The notes below the pieces were generated by a model, which saw only the letters and a program-made list of their open reading frames with translations, did not search any database and was not told where the DNA came from. This document shows, piece by piece, positions 28,620 through 41,009 of a stretch of 64,000 bases of DNA (within the stretch, counting starts at the first letter, position 1; each line of letters starts with the position of its first letter). Source of the stretch: Piscicola geometra (lineage: Eukaryota; Annelida; Clitellata; Hirudinida; Piscicolidae); NCBI GenBank assembly GCA_943735955.1, contig OX030960.1, forward strand, positions 9,017,788 through 9,081,787, written 5' to 3'. The translations under genes were made by a program, and so were the position numbers.

Positions 28620-30130
28620 TACCCATACTTGTACTGCAGATACATTTTACTACCACTACCACAAGTTCCACCCCCTCCACCATTGGTACAAACCACCACT
28701 CCGTCCCCCCCTCCCTTCTTCCCATCAACACCTCCATCATCACAGCCACACCCGACAACACCTCCATCGTCACAGCCACACCCGACAGACGAGGCAAAAC
28801 TGCACAACGCAGTTCGACTTCTCGGCAGCATAAAGACTTATTAGATGGTGCCACGAGGAATTCTTTAATGAAAAGGCCCAACACAGGCTGTTTGTGTTGC
28901 TGCTGCAATAACAAGCGAAGTGATATTGACCATTCCTGCGATGTGGGAGGTGGGTGCTGGATGCTGTGATGCTTGGAGAGTGGTGAGATGGAGGAGGAAT
29001 GGGAGGGTTGGTGGAAAGGGTGGATGTGAATGGTGGAGAGATGGAAAGGAATGAAAGGCTAATTGAAAGGTTCAAAAAAAGTTGGTGTGTAAAATAGTTT
29101 TAAAAGTAAAATTATGAGTAAATATATATATATATGCATAATTAAAATGTACATGCATAATGCGTCAAAGGCACGCTATTAAGATTTTCCACTTAGAGCT
29201 CAAGCAGACTGAGGTGGAATTCAGAAAAGCTCGAGGACATGGTGGAACGACGCAATGAAGAAGTGCCAAAGGAAAAGCTTAAACCTGTGCATCTTTCAAG
29301 AACTAGAGTTTTTATCTTCATAAAATATAAATTAATATTTTGAAAACCAAAAAATAAATTGTTTAATTAGTAAAATTTCGATTTTTGAGTTTGTGGCAAG
29401 TATTTTATTATTAGTTTGTTTGCTTCTTCACATGTTTTTTATTGACTCGAGAGTAAGCAAAGTAGGGAGTAATTAGTGCAAATATATTCATCAGTACTTC
29501 ATGTGTGATCATGTTGGTGAGGAGAACGTCAGTTGTGGTGTGAAGATGGTGATTAAGTGGATGATCCTCATAGGGTGATAGTGATGATGTTAGTGAGGGT
29601 GTTAGATAAGTTATATAGCATCAAAGGTGTTTGAGAAACAAGAAATTGAAAGCCTTGAATTTCTTAACGAATTTCACACTGGATTTGTATTTTATGCCAT
29701 TAGAGCTTTATTTGACTCGCGTATTTCTCTATTTTGCCTAAAACAAACAAAATATTGTCAAATTAAGTTTAAAATCTTGCAATAAAGCAAGATTCACTGC
29801 TTTCTTCTCTTTTTTTCCGCCTAAATAAATACGATTTTTCGCTCTGCGGTTTTTAATTGAAGTTTTAGACTTTTCTATAAAAGCTTCAAAATATTTTCAT
29901 TCAATATTTAAAATAAATATATTTTGCACAAAATAAAGCATAATTAACCATATTATATGAATCTGCAACTTGCAAGCTATTTGCAGTCGTAAATCAAGGT
30001 TTGTTGTCACTTTTTGTTGCAAACCAAATTGAGACTGCCTGTACCAAAAGCTTAAAAAAATATAGAACACTTTAAACTTTGTCCACATTTAGCACTTACA
30101 TTTAAATAAGTTTTTATTAGGCGCAAATTT
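28620..30130. other. No gene seen
   Basis: The first 250 bases are C-rich on the plus strand (CCCTCC, CACACCCGACA duplicated near 28,745-28,790). The rest is AT-rich. No conserved protein sequence could be read in any frame. Confidence 0.5.
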
Positions 30131-30134
30131 AAAT

Positions 30135-30254
30135 ATTTTAATTAATGCTAATATTCTATTTAAAGCTCTGATATTTTAAATTTTAAAATGATATCAGAGC
30201 TTTAAATGACATATTCTAAAAACTTGGAAATAGAATATTAGCATTAATTAAAAT
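30135..30254. repeat. Interrupted palindrome (hairpin-forming inverted repeat)
   Basis: Bases 30,135-30,161 and 30,228-30,254 are perfect 27-base reverse complements (the core of the arm reads AATTAATGCTAATATTC). Inside them, 30,062-offset-free positions 30,162-30,174 (AAAGCTCTGATAT) pair with 30,191-30,203 (ATATCAGAGCTTT). The right arm carries 24 extra bases between its two blocks. A folded-back or MITE-like element is one explanation; I see no clear target duplication. Confidence 0.88.
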
Positions 30255-30255
30255 C

Positions 30256-30940
30256 TAAAAGATACTTCAAATTTACATCAAAATAATTTATTAATTTCTT
30301 CGATTTAAGAACTATTTTGTTAATTTCTTCAGAATCATTTTATTTTTTGGATTTTATTTTATTTAGAATTGTTAGAATTATTTTTCTACACTAAGAGCGT
30401 GATCCCGTTGCCTGCAGTTGAATGTCTTTACGCCTTTTTCTTGCTTGTTTTTTTCAATTTGTTGGCGTTCTAACTTTCTGGAAGTGAATTTAACATCCAT
30501 TTAAAACTTATTTAGTACTTTTTAAAGTTTAATTTTATTTTAACTTTTTTTCGATAACTTCAAATATTTTATCCAGTTTCATTATTTTATAACCTTTTCA
30601 ATTTCATGAAAATATTTTTTTAATTAAAATTATTCTACTAAAAACATACTTCGCCCTTTTTATAATTTGCACTCTATTGTTTCTTAAAACAGGATTTTCA
30701 AGCAAAAACAAGTTCGCTTCCACCTGTCACGTGCAAACAATGTCTCAGTCTCATGAAACTCTTTGAAACCTTTTAAACTTTCTCACCGCATTTCAGAAGA
30801 CCAGCCACCACGATGCATCTTTCGGACGATTGAATGGCGAGTGTGGTCGTGGCGTGGATGCTTCAGGTGACAATTGAAGCCAGTAGGGTATAAAACAATT
30901 TGATGGCGTTATGAATAGAAAATGAAGGTATAATTAAGAG
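30256..30940. other. No gene seen
   Basis: AT-rich sequence with many stops in all frames. Confidence 0.5.
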
Positions 30941-30944
30941 ATTT

Positions 30945-31096
30945 ACGATGGTGGTTGAGGGTGATTGAGGGTGGTTGTGAGGGGTTGAGGGTGTTTGAGG
31001 GTGGTTGTGAGGGGTTGAGGGTGTTTGAGGGTGGTTGAAAAGAGGTTTAAAATAATTGGGATGGTTGAAAAGAGGTTTAAAATAATTGGGATGGTT
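30945..31096. repeat. Two adjacent minisatellites, each about 30 bp per unit
   Basis: First, a G-rich unit (TGTTTGAGGGTGGTTGTGAG plus GGGTTGAGGG) is repeated about two and a half times. Immediately after it, a different 30-base unit beginning TGGTTGAAAAGAGGTTTAAA is repeated exactly twice. Both share the word GGTTGA, suggesting stepwise slippage. Confidence 0.85.
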
Positions 31097-31239
31097 GAAA
31101 TAATTGAAAATGATTCACGATAAGAGTGATGGATTCCTCACAGAAAAGATTGATTTTGAAGACAGCTATTTATGGATGAGTTAATGGCTGCAGACAGGTG
31201 AAGGGTGTTTACGATGGTGTTTGGGAGTGGTTATTCATC

Positions 31240-31670
31240 AAAAGGAGGAGTGAGGATTGTGGGAGTGAGGATTGATGGAGTGAGGATTGAGGGAGTGAGG
31301 GTTGATGGAGGAGTGAGGATTGATGGAGGAGTGAGGATTGATGGAGTGAGAATTGAGGGAGTGATGATTGAAGGAGTGAGGATTGATGGAGGGAGGATTG
31401 ATGGAGTGAGGATCGATGGAGGGAGGATTGAGGGAGTGAGGATCGATGGAGTGAGGATTGATGGAAGAGTGAGGATTGATGGAGTGAGGATTGATGGAGG
31501 GAGGATTGATGGAGTGAGGATTGAGGGAGTGAGGATTGGTGGAGTGAGGATTGATGGAAGAGTGAGGATTGATGGAGTGAGGATTGATGGAAGAGTGAGG
31601 ATTGATGGAAGAGTGAGGATTGATGGAGGAGTAAGGATTGATGGAGTGAGGATTGATGGAGTGAGAGAGT
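31240..31670. repeat. Minisatellite of 15-18 bp with GTGAGGATTGATGGA core
   Basis: About 26 copies of GTGAGGATTGATGGA, with unit lengths of 15 or 18 bases according to whether a GGA or AGA is inserted. All length changes are multiples of three, so a VRIDG-type plus frame and a HQSSL-type minus frame stay open; neither looks like a genuine protein. Confidence 0.93.
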
Positions 31671-31785
31671 GCCTCGTTCAGAAGAAATCATTTGTAACGA
31701 CGGCCTAATGATGAAGGTAATGACAGGAGCATAAAGAATGCATGAAAGCTTCATTGCCATGTGAGAACCCTTGATGGTGGAGATG

Positions 31786-31821
31786 AAGAGAATGATGATG
31801 ATGATGATGATGATGGTGGTG

Positions 31822-31853
<32 letters not shown>

Positions 31854-31880
31854 GTTGGTGATGGTGATGATGATGTTGGA
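31786..31880. repeat. (GAT)n microsatellite
   Basis: GATGATGATG tract with GGTGAT interruptions. Confidence 0.93.
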
Positions 31881-31884
31881 GATA

Positions 31885-34015
31885 GGGAAGATTGGCAAGG
31901 TGGTTGAGCCCGAAACTAAACCAAATTTTAATAAGAGAAAATAAAAGAATAAATAATGAAACAAATCAAAATATTTCTTTTAATTAAGTTTATATTTTTA
32001 ATAAAGCAAAAGAATATATGATTATTAGTTGATAATGCCTTGTGAACAGCAGTGCACTCGAACAGGGTCGTTGAGTCGGACTCATAAAAGTATTCGACAA
32101 AGCTTACTTTATTACATTTTATCAACTTTTATATATTATCAAATTACATTTTTTATATAAAAAACTTTCAGATCTTTTATTTAATATGGAATAACAATTA
32201 ATAGACATTTTCTACTTTTTGCAGTCATATTTCTTATTTTTTGAAGTCATTTTATTGGGTAAAAACGTCTCATGTAAATAAAAAAATTCAAATATGAAAA
32301 AATCGCTTTTTGAACCAAATTTATTTCTTGAAAAGTAAAATCAAATCGAAAATTCCGGAGGATCCGGGAGGGTCGTCAAGGCTTCCATTGCAGACGCGTG
32401 CAAGAAAGGAGCGCTTGCTTAATTCAACTCAATTCTTGCGAGGATAAAAGCATTTCACCTTGAAATCTGAGCTCCTGAAACTTTCGCATTTTATTATTTA
32501 TAAATTATTCGAATTACTTAGATTTGTTTTTATATGAAAAACTATTTTTCTTCTTTTCTAACAAATTTTAAATACAAAATTTATCTCGTGAAGAAATAAT
32601 TCATCTAGCTTCACTTATTTGACTTTTTAATTTTCGTCTATGTAAATTCAGAGTCTCAAGAATTGAAAGGAATACTTTTCATCTCGTTTGAATAATAAAT
32701 AAATACTTCAACACGCAATGCAAACTCTGGTGAATCTCCACAAACCATTCAAGAACCTCTACAGAATCCTCAAAACATCCACTCTCAAATGACACCTTCA
32801 GCTTTTTAATTTAATTTATAAATATATTAAATAATATATTGTTATTACTAAACTAATTTCCAGCTCATTTCGTTTCTTCATTTTTCTTCCATCCATTCTA
32901 GATCCATCTCCCACTTGTCCACCATTTTCTATCCATCCACTATCTATCCATCCACCCATCATCCATCCATCCACCCATCCACCATCCGTCTACCATGCCT
33001 CCACCATCCACTTCTGCCTCCAAACCATCTTAAAAGCAGCAACACATGTCTTTCCTGATCGACTGACAACAGATGTGACATTGGAGCTCGACACTACTGA
33101 CACTGTCACACTTCTCCACCCCATCGAATCTACTCGCCTCCTTGCAGTCCTTTCCAAGTTTTGGTTATATTTTAAAATATTTTTTTCGATTTATTGAAAC
33201 TTAAAAAATATTTTTTTATAATTTTAATCAAAAAAACAAAAAAGATTGCGAAAAACTAGACAGTTTGAAGATGGTAGACAGGCTGCATAGAAGTTGTCTT
33301 CAGTTTTCTATCTGCAATGGAAACTCAACTAATTATTAGACGGAGAATAATTGTTTCCCAAGAATAAAAAATAAGTTTAATTATTTTTTTCGTTTTATCT
33401 TTTTATGTTATTTGTATCAAAAGCTTAATTAAATAATGAAAGACATTGAAAATGTTATTTCCTTTCGCGTACATAAATCGACTAAGAAATCTGCTTGTCG
33501 TGTAACAGGCTGTAATGCGCTGTTTTATTTCACTTCGAAACAGACGAATGTTTTTGCAAAAAAAATGTTTTTGTTAGTTTTTTTAATGTTTTTTTCCATA
33601 CTTCTTTTTAAGCCCTGTTCGTCGTTTTTCTCTATTGTTTTAAAAATTACTTTCAAGAGATTTTAAACTTGTCTTTCTTTATGCTTTATTGTCTTTTTAA
33701 AAATCGTGTGCATTGCTGGCAACATTTCATTATTGATTTTCTATTTTAAATAATTTACTTTTTTGAAGATTATTTTAAAAAATGTTATTTTAAAACTATA
33801 GAAATCCCAAAATAATTATTTTTCAAACTATTAAAATATTTATCTTCCGTCTAACCAAGCTTTTTCTTGAATAGAAAAACTCAGATTTTTGGATAAACCT
33901 TTTTTAGGAAAAAGAGTCAGAGTGTTAAGAGCATTAGTTTTTGTTTTTCCTTTACAAAATGCTAAAAGATTTAACCTTTTAAGGCTGTCTCAACAAAGCT
34001 TAAATGTTTCTGAGT
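31885..34015. other. No gene seen; short CCAT repeat inside
   Basis: AT-rich sequence without a recognisable coding exon. A CCATCCA-type tract lies at about 32,890-33,010. Confidence 0.5.
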
Positions 34016-34029
34016 ATGTCACCATTCTT

Positions 34030-34135
34030 CTTTCCCACTATCATCATCATCCCCATCATCATCATAATTATCCCCTTCATCATCATCATCATCATCCCCA
34101 TCATCATCATAATCATCACTTTCATCTTCTTCTTC
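34030..34135. repeat. (CAT)n microsatellite
   Basis: CATCATCATCCC-type simple sequence with short interruptions. Confidence 0.9.
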
Positions 34136-34204
34136 TTCCTGGTCAAATTCATTAACACGACTCCAGAGACTGCTTCGATATTTCAATAGATTACTCACAT
34201 TCAA

Positions 34205-34348
34205 ACACACACACATACACAAACACACACAACGCATACACAAACAAACACACACGCATACACAAACAAACACACACGTACGCATACACAAACAAACACA
34301 CACGCATACACAAACAAACACACACGCATACACAAACAAACACACAAA
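34205..34348. repeat. 22-bp CA-rich minisatellite
   Basis: About five tandem copies of a 22-base unit containing GCATACACAAACAAACACAC, preceded by irregular ACACAC sequence. One unit has a four-base insertion (TACG). Confidence 0.9.
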
Positions 34349-34349
34349 G

Positions 34350-35190
34350 AACCATTCCAAAAGACACAAGCGAGTGCACGTGATGGAGTAGGTACGTGTG
34401 CGTGTGAATGCAGGAGGCAGCAGTGGGCTGGATGTTTGATTGGAGGACATGGACATGGAGTCTGCAATCACAAACACATCTCCTGTGTGCGTGTGTGTTT
34501 GTGTATGTGTGTGTGCGTATATGTGTGTGTGTGTCTGGGTTTGTGTGTGTCAACTGGATGCGTAGACAATAATTTGAAACCTCAATCTGAATGCAATGGT
34601 CATGGCTTTGAAATTCGATGTTGTGGCCCTTTGTAACGCCATGCATGATTTTATTCCTTCGGATAGATCCATTTTCGAAATAATGAAAACTTTAGCTCTT
34701 TTTCTGGGTTGAAAATGCGTTTTTATGATTTTAAGGAATTTTTTTACGTAATCCTTCATCCTTCACTATGGAAGGGAATTCTTTAAAATCTCCAAGAGAG
34801 ATAAATCTACACAATTATTTCCCTTTTTATCTATACCTTTTCAACTCTATAATAAAGAATTTTCAGTTTTAAAAAAATTTAACAATTAAATTTACAATTT
34901 TTTCAAAAATTTGCAATTCGCTAAAGATGTTTGCAAAATTATTCATGTGAAAATTCATCCTTTTCAACGAATTGTTAATAAATATATTTAAATTAAATTT
35001 TATTTACTCTATATTCACGCTTTAAAACAAAAATGTCGAAAGATTTCTAATTGTTTTTTAATCTTTTTTTAATTGCTTATTTCGTTGATTTCTACCATCC
35101 ATCGCTTTTTCATTCATCCATGAACTTTGTCGTCTTATTTTTTCCACGTACAAGCAGAACACAAAAAGACCAAACCATGAAAACAACACA
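34350..35190. other. No gene seen
   Basis: It contains a GTGTGT-rich block at about 34,482-34,552 and otherwise AT-rich sequence with no conserved protein signal. Confidence 0.5.
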
Positions 35191-35197
35191 CAAACTC

Positions 35198-35612
35198 CCC
35201 TTCTCCACCACACACAAACTCTACCACCACACACAGCACCACCACACAGCATCACCACACAACCACCACCCCACATAGCACCACCACACAGCACCACCAC
35301 ACAGCACCACACACAGCACCACCACACAGCACCACCCCACACAGCACCACCACACAGCACCCACCACCACACCGCACCACCACACACAGCACCATCACAC
35401 ACAGCACCACCACACACAGCACCACCACACACAGCACCACCACACAGCACCACCACACAGCACCATCACACACACCACCACACACAGCACCACCACACAC
35501 CACCACACACAGCACCACCCCACACACCACCACACACACAGCACCACCACACACAGCACCACCACACAGCACCACCACACAGACAGCACCACACACAGCA
35601 CCACCACCACAC
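35198..35612. repeat. CACCACCACACAGCA-type minisatellite
   Basis: Tandem degenerate units of CACCACCACACAGCA and shorter variants run for over 400 bases. The minus strand reads as Cys/Val/Gly-rich open frames, which are artefacts of the repeat. Confidence 0.95.
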
Positions 35613-35857
35613 CCAGTATATGAGGATCGACACACAAAGACTCATGAGACTGAGTTATAGCGATCGATTAGTTCTTTGAAAGTTGCTTGCATTCTTGAAA
35701 GATGAACCACCGCTCGGAATGACTCGAATATTCATAACACTTTGAGTAATTGCGAGTCGCGCAGCTCTAAAGTTCGATTATTTTTCAGTTCGATTTTATA
35801 GCCTTTAATAGAGTTTATTTGAATTCATACGTGCATACATGAAATAAATAAAACTTA

Positions 35858-35930
35858 GATGGTGATGATGATAATGATGATGTCGATGATGATAACGATG
35901 ATGATGATGATGCTGATGATGACGATGATA

Positions 35931-35995
<65 letters not shown>

Positions 35996-36020
35996 GATGA
36001 TGATGACGATGATGATGACT

Positions 36021-36054
<34 letters not shown>

Positions 36055-36068
36055 CGATGATGATGACT

Positions 36069-36118
<50 letters not shown>
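35858..36118. repeat. (GAT)n microsatellite, about 260 bp
   Basis: Nearly pure GAT with rare GAC, GGT and ACT units; a block with GACGATGATGATGACTATG is duplicated. The poly-Met plus frame is a translation of the repeat. Confidence 0.96.
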
Positions 36119-36199
36119 TAATGGATTAACTTAAAGGGCTGTCGGCTTAAGTGCCTCATGGGAAATCACCACCTGAGGGAGTGGAAGGAGGGGGATGCC

Positions 36200-36400
36200 A
36201 GGAGAGGTGGATGTGTGCATGATGAGTGGATGTGTGCATGAAGGGTGGATGTGTGCATGCGTAGATGTGTGCATGATGGGTGGATGTGTGCATGAGTGGA
36301 TGTGTGCATGAGTGGATGTGTGCATGAGTGGATGTGTGCATGAGTGGATGTGTGCATGATGGGTGGATGCCAGGAAGGGTAGATGTGTGCATGCGTGGAT
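36200..36400. repeat. 16-bp minisatellite GGATGTGTGCATGAGT
   Basis: The GGATGTGTGCATGAGT unit is perfectly repeated about four times at 36,297-36,360 and is flanked by copies in which GAGT is replaced by ATGGGT or AGGGT. It reads as a MHTSTH-type minus-strand frame. Confidence 0.92.
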
Positions 36401-36409
36401 GACTTGATT

Positions 36410-37360
36410 CAGGTCCTGCAAAGGGGAAATGGAAAACACAAATGAAGTTCAAACTACGCGGGAATGCATCGAGACGGTGGGTTCCTCTTGCTTTGCAGAC
36501 AGCCTTCACAGACTTCTCTCGAGATTTCCATTAAAAATGCTTTTAGATTCTCTTGTCTCTTCTTTATATTCTCGTGTGTTGCCAGCAGATGTCTGTTTCC
36601 AGGAGACATTAATATCAATCTATGTCACTCACTCGTCTATTGAACTATCTGAAAAAGCTATTAGTATTTTTAAAAGTTTACAAAATATATTTACAAGCTA
36701 CTGTATAATAGACTAGTGAAATAATAGAATATTTGTCTCAAAAAGGTTTTTCGAGATGCAAATTTTCTGAATCTATTACGCTAATTGTAAACTTTAAAAC
36801 TATATTTTTGCAAAACTATGAAAAAGAAAGCTGCTCAAAGACAAGAAAAATAAATATTTTCACTGAAAGCTTCTTCAAACAGAAAAGGGAAAATTGTCCA
36901 TACTTTACGCTGCTTCACCCTTCAGTTATGGAAACATTCTTCAGTTTTATTTGCTCTTTCCTTTTTATGGCTTACAAAGTGGGACTTGAGACTTTTGCCG
37001 TTTTAACATACTAAAACGGATTTTTATCGTTTTTTATGTTTTAAAAATTATAAAATTGCTATTTTCAAGTAATAATAAAATATTAAATATATTATTTTAA
37101 AAGAAAATGTAATTCATGTTAATTCTTTTTGTAGAATAAATTTATCGCTACGTAATAGGGTAAAAAAAGAGACCACTTTTTAATATTTAAACATGTGTCA
37201 CCAACTTTGTGAAGCATATTAAATATCTTATAACATGTCATTAAAGCGAAATTTTATAAAATTGTAAATGCTAATGGTTACTTTTATTTCGCTAAAACTT
37301 CATAAGCACAGCCTTAACAGATGGTAACATAGTACAGGAATCAACAAGACTGCGAAAACC
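36410..37360. other. Probable 5' flank of the TMEM248-like gene
   Basis: No exon could be verified here. Two open frames of about 95 codons (36,429 and 36,733, both +) have no recognisable similarity. Promoter and 5' untranslated sequence of the gene starting at 37,368 should lie in this interval. Confidence 0.45.
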
Positions 37361-37367
37361 TAAAGAA

Positions 37368-38330
37368 ATGAGAAAATTTTGCAAAGGAAGACTGAAAGCT
37401 CTGAAGAACTTCGTAGTCCACAGACCACCTCTTGTGCTGGTGCTCTTGTCACTACTGTGTCTGTGTGCTTTTGCCTTGTGTGCGTGTGCATACATCGACT
37501 CACATCCCATCAGAGTAGGCAATGCCATGAAGGTTTGTGCAGACGATTTACCATTTTTCTTTTTCATTTTCTTATAATAATTCATACCTTCGTGCGTATT
37601 TCTATGACATATTACTTATAAAACAAAATGAGGTTTACAAAATGCAAATTCAATTATCTTCGAAATGGGTTAAAATATTTCAAAAAATTGCAAAGTTATC
37701 AAGTTATCCACTGTTCACAGGACTGGAACCTATACTTTGAACAGCTGGAAAAGCTCCACTTCTGCATTAAGAACATTGTATGTCTTTCTCTTTCTTCCTT
37801 TTTAATGAGCAATTAATGGAAAATCAATGAAAATTTATATATATATAAATTATACTAATATAGTTATAATAATTTCAACTGAATTAAAAAACATAATATA
37901 TAAGTATTTTAAAAATATGTTTTTCATAAAAATAAACTCATCAACCCAGTCAGCTGCATCAACAACAGAGTCATCATATTCTATTCAGAAGCAACTACAG
38001 TAGGTCTTTCAAACAACTTTTACTCTTTCTACTAATAATACATCTAATATTCTTATTGTAAGTACCAACATCACTACTGTTATTACTCTACTTGTATCCA
38101 TGGGAGCAGGAGTATAAGCGTGACACTGCAACTGAGGATACAGCACGTTCCAGAACTCCCTCCACACAACTGCACACTCCTCCATGCAGTCTCCAGTGCC
38201 AACCCCCTGCAACTCAATGGTCGTCCAGCATTGCATCTTCCCACACCACACATTTTGTTTAAAGACTTTTTATATATGTTCTTTTTATGAATTAAGATTT
38301 TTTATATATAAAGGTTTTTACTTTTTCATT

Positions 38331-38364
<34 letters not shown>

Positions 38365-41006
38365 CCATCACCATCTCCTCCTTACAGGAAAACTTCTCCA
38401 TTTATCAGCAAGCCTTAACAACACTTGGAAACATGCCAAGTGTCAATCATCATCAACATCATCATCATCAGCAGCATCGATTACGAACTGTGACGTCATC
38501 ACTTTCGTCGCATGCGTCACCCTGGAAGGAGATTCGTCAGTCTTTCCGCTCTCGCTCGAGTAGGCTTTCACCATTTGTCGACCATTTAGAATCCAAATTA
38601 ACTTTAGTTCTTTATAAATGGCCTACACGTTGATATTGAATGTTTTATAATTCGGTTCATCATCATTATCACCCCCATTATCTTCACCACCATTATCTTC
38701 ACCACCATCATCATCATCACCACTACAGGCGACCTAATGAATGCCTCAGCACGACCAACGGCAGGATCTCCCATTCGCAATACACGGGTGGGAGAGGTTC
38801 TAAGGCACTCCAATAAAAAGAAAAGAACTTTAGTTATAATATATAAATGATAATTTAATTTAATTGCTTTATTTAATTTATTTAATTTAATTGCTTCATT
38901 TTATTTTATTGCTTTATTTTATTTTATTCCTTATTTTAATTATTTTTATTATTATTCATATTTAATTAATTCATTTTATATCCTAACAGCCATATTACAT
39001 AACCACTACCATCATCATCTACGTCATCGTCATCATCTCCAACATCATCATCATCACAATCTTCCTTCCTTCAACACAAACAGTCGAAATGGCAGCTGAG
39101 CAATTAAATGGCGGCAGTCTCAGACGTTGTGCCACCAAACTGCAGTTTAAACACCGTCCAGATCCTACTCTCAATGTTTACCTTTCTATGGTAATTTGTT
39201 TGCGTATTTGGTTTCTTTTTTTTACATTCATTTCTTTACAGTATTTTAAAGAGGTTTTCATTTTATTTTACAAATGCATCCTATTGCGGCGCTTTGTGGA
39301 AGGTTGTTTGTGCTCCAGTGAGGAAAGATGAGTGCAGTTTTTTTCAGTTGTTTTTGACTTACAAATATATTGCAAGTATAATCTCTCTACTGTGATTCGT
39401 GAATGTCTGTTTTTGAATTTGATGGTCGGTAGAGGGGTGCTGGTTGATGAAGGAGGAATTGTAGCTAAGAAAGAATAAACCGACACTAATCAAATCATTC
39501 ATCATTCGTGGAGAATTTCTGGATTAAGCGAAGAATTGTTGCATTCTTGTAATGTTTATATTCACTCGCCAGGAGGAGAAGTGGATGATAATGAGGAGGT
39601 TGATGAAGAGCAGTGCGGTTATGATAACAATTGTTGCTGGAGTGGTGATGATGATGCTTTTTACCACTGACTCCAAACATACTCACGACGATGATAATGT
39701 AAGTTGTTTAAAAATTTCGAAATATCAGTTGATATTAAAATGGCGTAGTATAAATAGTAAAATGGTGTAGTATAATACTACACCATTTTAATATTAATAC
39801 TACACCCTTTTACTATTTATACTACGCCATTTTAGTATTAATACTACACCATTTTAGTATTAATACTACACCATTTTAGTATTAATACTACACCATTTTA
39901 GTATTAATACTACACCATTTTAGTATTAATACTACACCATTTTAGTATTAATACTACACCATTTTGGTATTAATACTACACCATTTTAGTATTAATACTA
40001 CACCATTTTAGTATTAATACTACACCATTTTAGTATTAATACTACACCATTTTACTATTTATACTACGCCATTTTAGTATTAATACTACACCATTTTAGT
40101 ATTAATACTACACCATTTTAGTATTAATACTACACCATTTTAGTATTAATACTACACCATTTTAGTATTAATACTACACCATTTTAGTATTAATACTACA
40201 CCATTTTGGTATTAATACTACACCATTTTAGTATTAATACTACACCATTTTAGTATTAATACTACACCATTTTAGTATTAATACTACACCATTTTACTAT
40301 TTATACTACGCCATTTTAGTATTAATACTACACCATTTTAGTATTAATACTACACCATTTTAGTATTAATACTACACCATTTTAGTATTAATACTACACC
40401 ATTTTAGTATTAATACTACACCATTTTAGTATTAATACTACACCATTTTAGTATTAATACTACGCCATTTTACTATTTATACTACGCCATTTTAGTATTA
40501 ATACTACACCCTTTTACTATTTATACTACGCCATTTAAGTATTAATACTACACCATTTTAGTATTTATACTACACCATTTTGGTATTAATACTACACTCT
40601 TTTACTGTTTATACTACGCCATTTTAGTATTAATACTACACCATTTTGGTATTAATACTACACCATTTTAGTATTAATACTACGCCATTTTAGTATTAAT
40701 ACTACACCATTTTGGTATTAATACTACACCATTTTAGTATTAATACTACACCATTTTAGTATTAATACTACGCCATTTTAGTATTAATACTACACCATTT
40801 TAGTATTAATACTACACCATTTTAGTATTAATACTACGCCATTTTAGTATTAATACTACACCATTTTAGTATTAATAATACACCATTTTAGTATTAATAC
40901 TACGCCATTTTAGTATTAATACTACACCATTTTAGTATTAATACTACACTATTTTATTTTTCAGAGTCACAATTCTGGTGCTTTACTCGAAGAAAGCGAA
41001 CTCTAG
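37368..41006 (+). CDS. TMEM248: TMEM248-family two-pass membrane protein
   Basis: Nine exons join with consistent phases: 37368-37532, 37721-37777, 37950-37999, 38110-38219, 38388-38559, 38729-38787, 39084-39190, 39573-39698, 40965-41006, giving 295 residues (about 314 in vertebrate TMEM248). The first exon has LKNFVVHRPPLVLVLLSLL, matching the family's RPPLV membrane segment, and exon 2 begins DWNLYFEQLEKLHFC, matching the DWN...LC motif that follows. The middle has SISVTLQLRI and CDVITFVACVTLEG strands. A second hydrophobic segment, AVMITIVAGVVMMMLF, lies near the C terminus. The family is poorly characterised; its members include TMEM219. Exon 5 has a serine run from a TCA repeat. The donor after 38,219 (GTCGTC) is weak, and exon 3 is the least certain. 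A polyadenylation signal AATAAA lies at 41,159. The start ATG agrees with the family's N terminus. Confidence 0.8.
39736..40954. repeat. 22-bp minisatellite with palindromic core and 242-bp higher-order period
   Basis: About 54 tandem 22-base units fill the last intron of the TMEM248-like gene. Each unit carries the 12-base perfect palindrome AGTATTAATACT followed by ACACCATTTT. Variant units with TACTATTTATACTACGCC start at 39,811, 40,053 and 40,295, exactly 242 bases (11 units) apart; a variant with TTTTGGTATT recurs at 39,966 and 40,208, also 242 apart. The leftmost 39 bases are in opposite orientation to the rest. Confidence 0.97.
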
Positions 41007-41009
41007 TCA

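Noticed and set aside
31205..31964. Two overlapping frames of 167 and 251 codons
   Set aside because: They follow a 15/18-bp minisatellite and a GAT tract; no unbiased sequence of any length is present.
39736..40954. CRISPR-like array
   Set aside because: The units are directly adjacent with no unique spacers, the context is a eukaryotic intron, and no cas gene is present.
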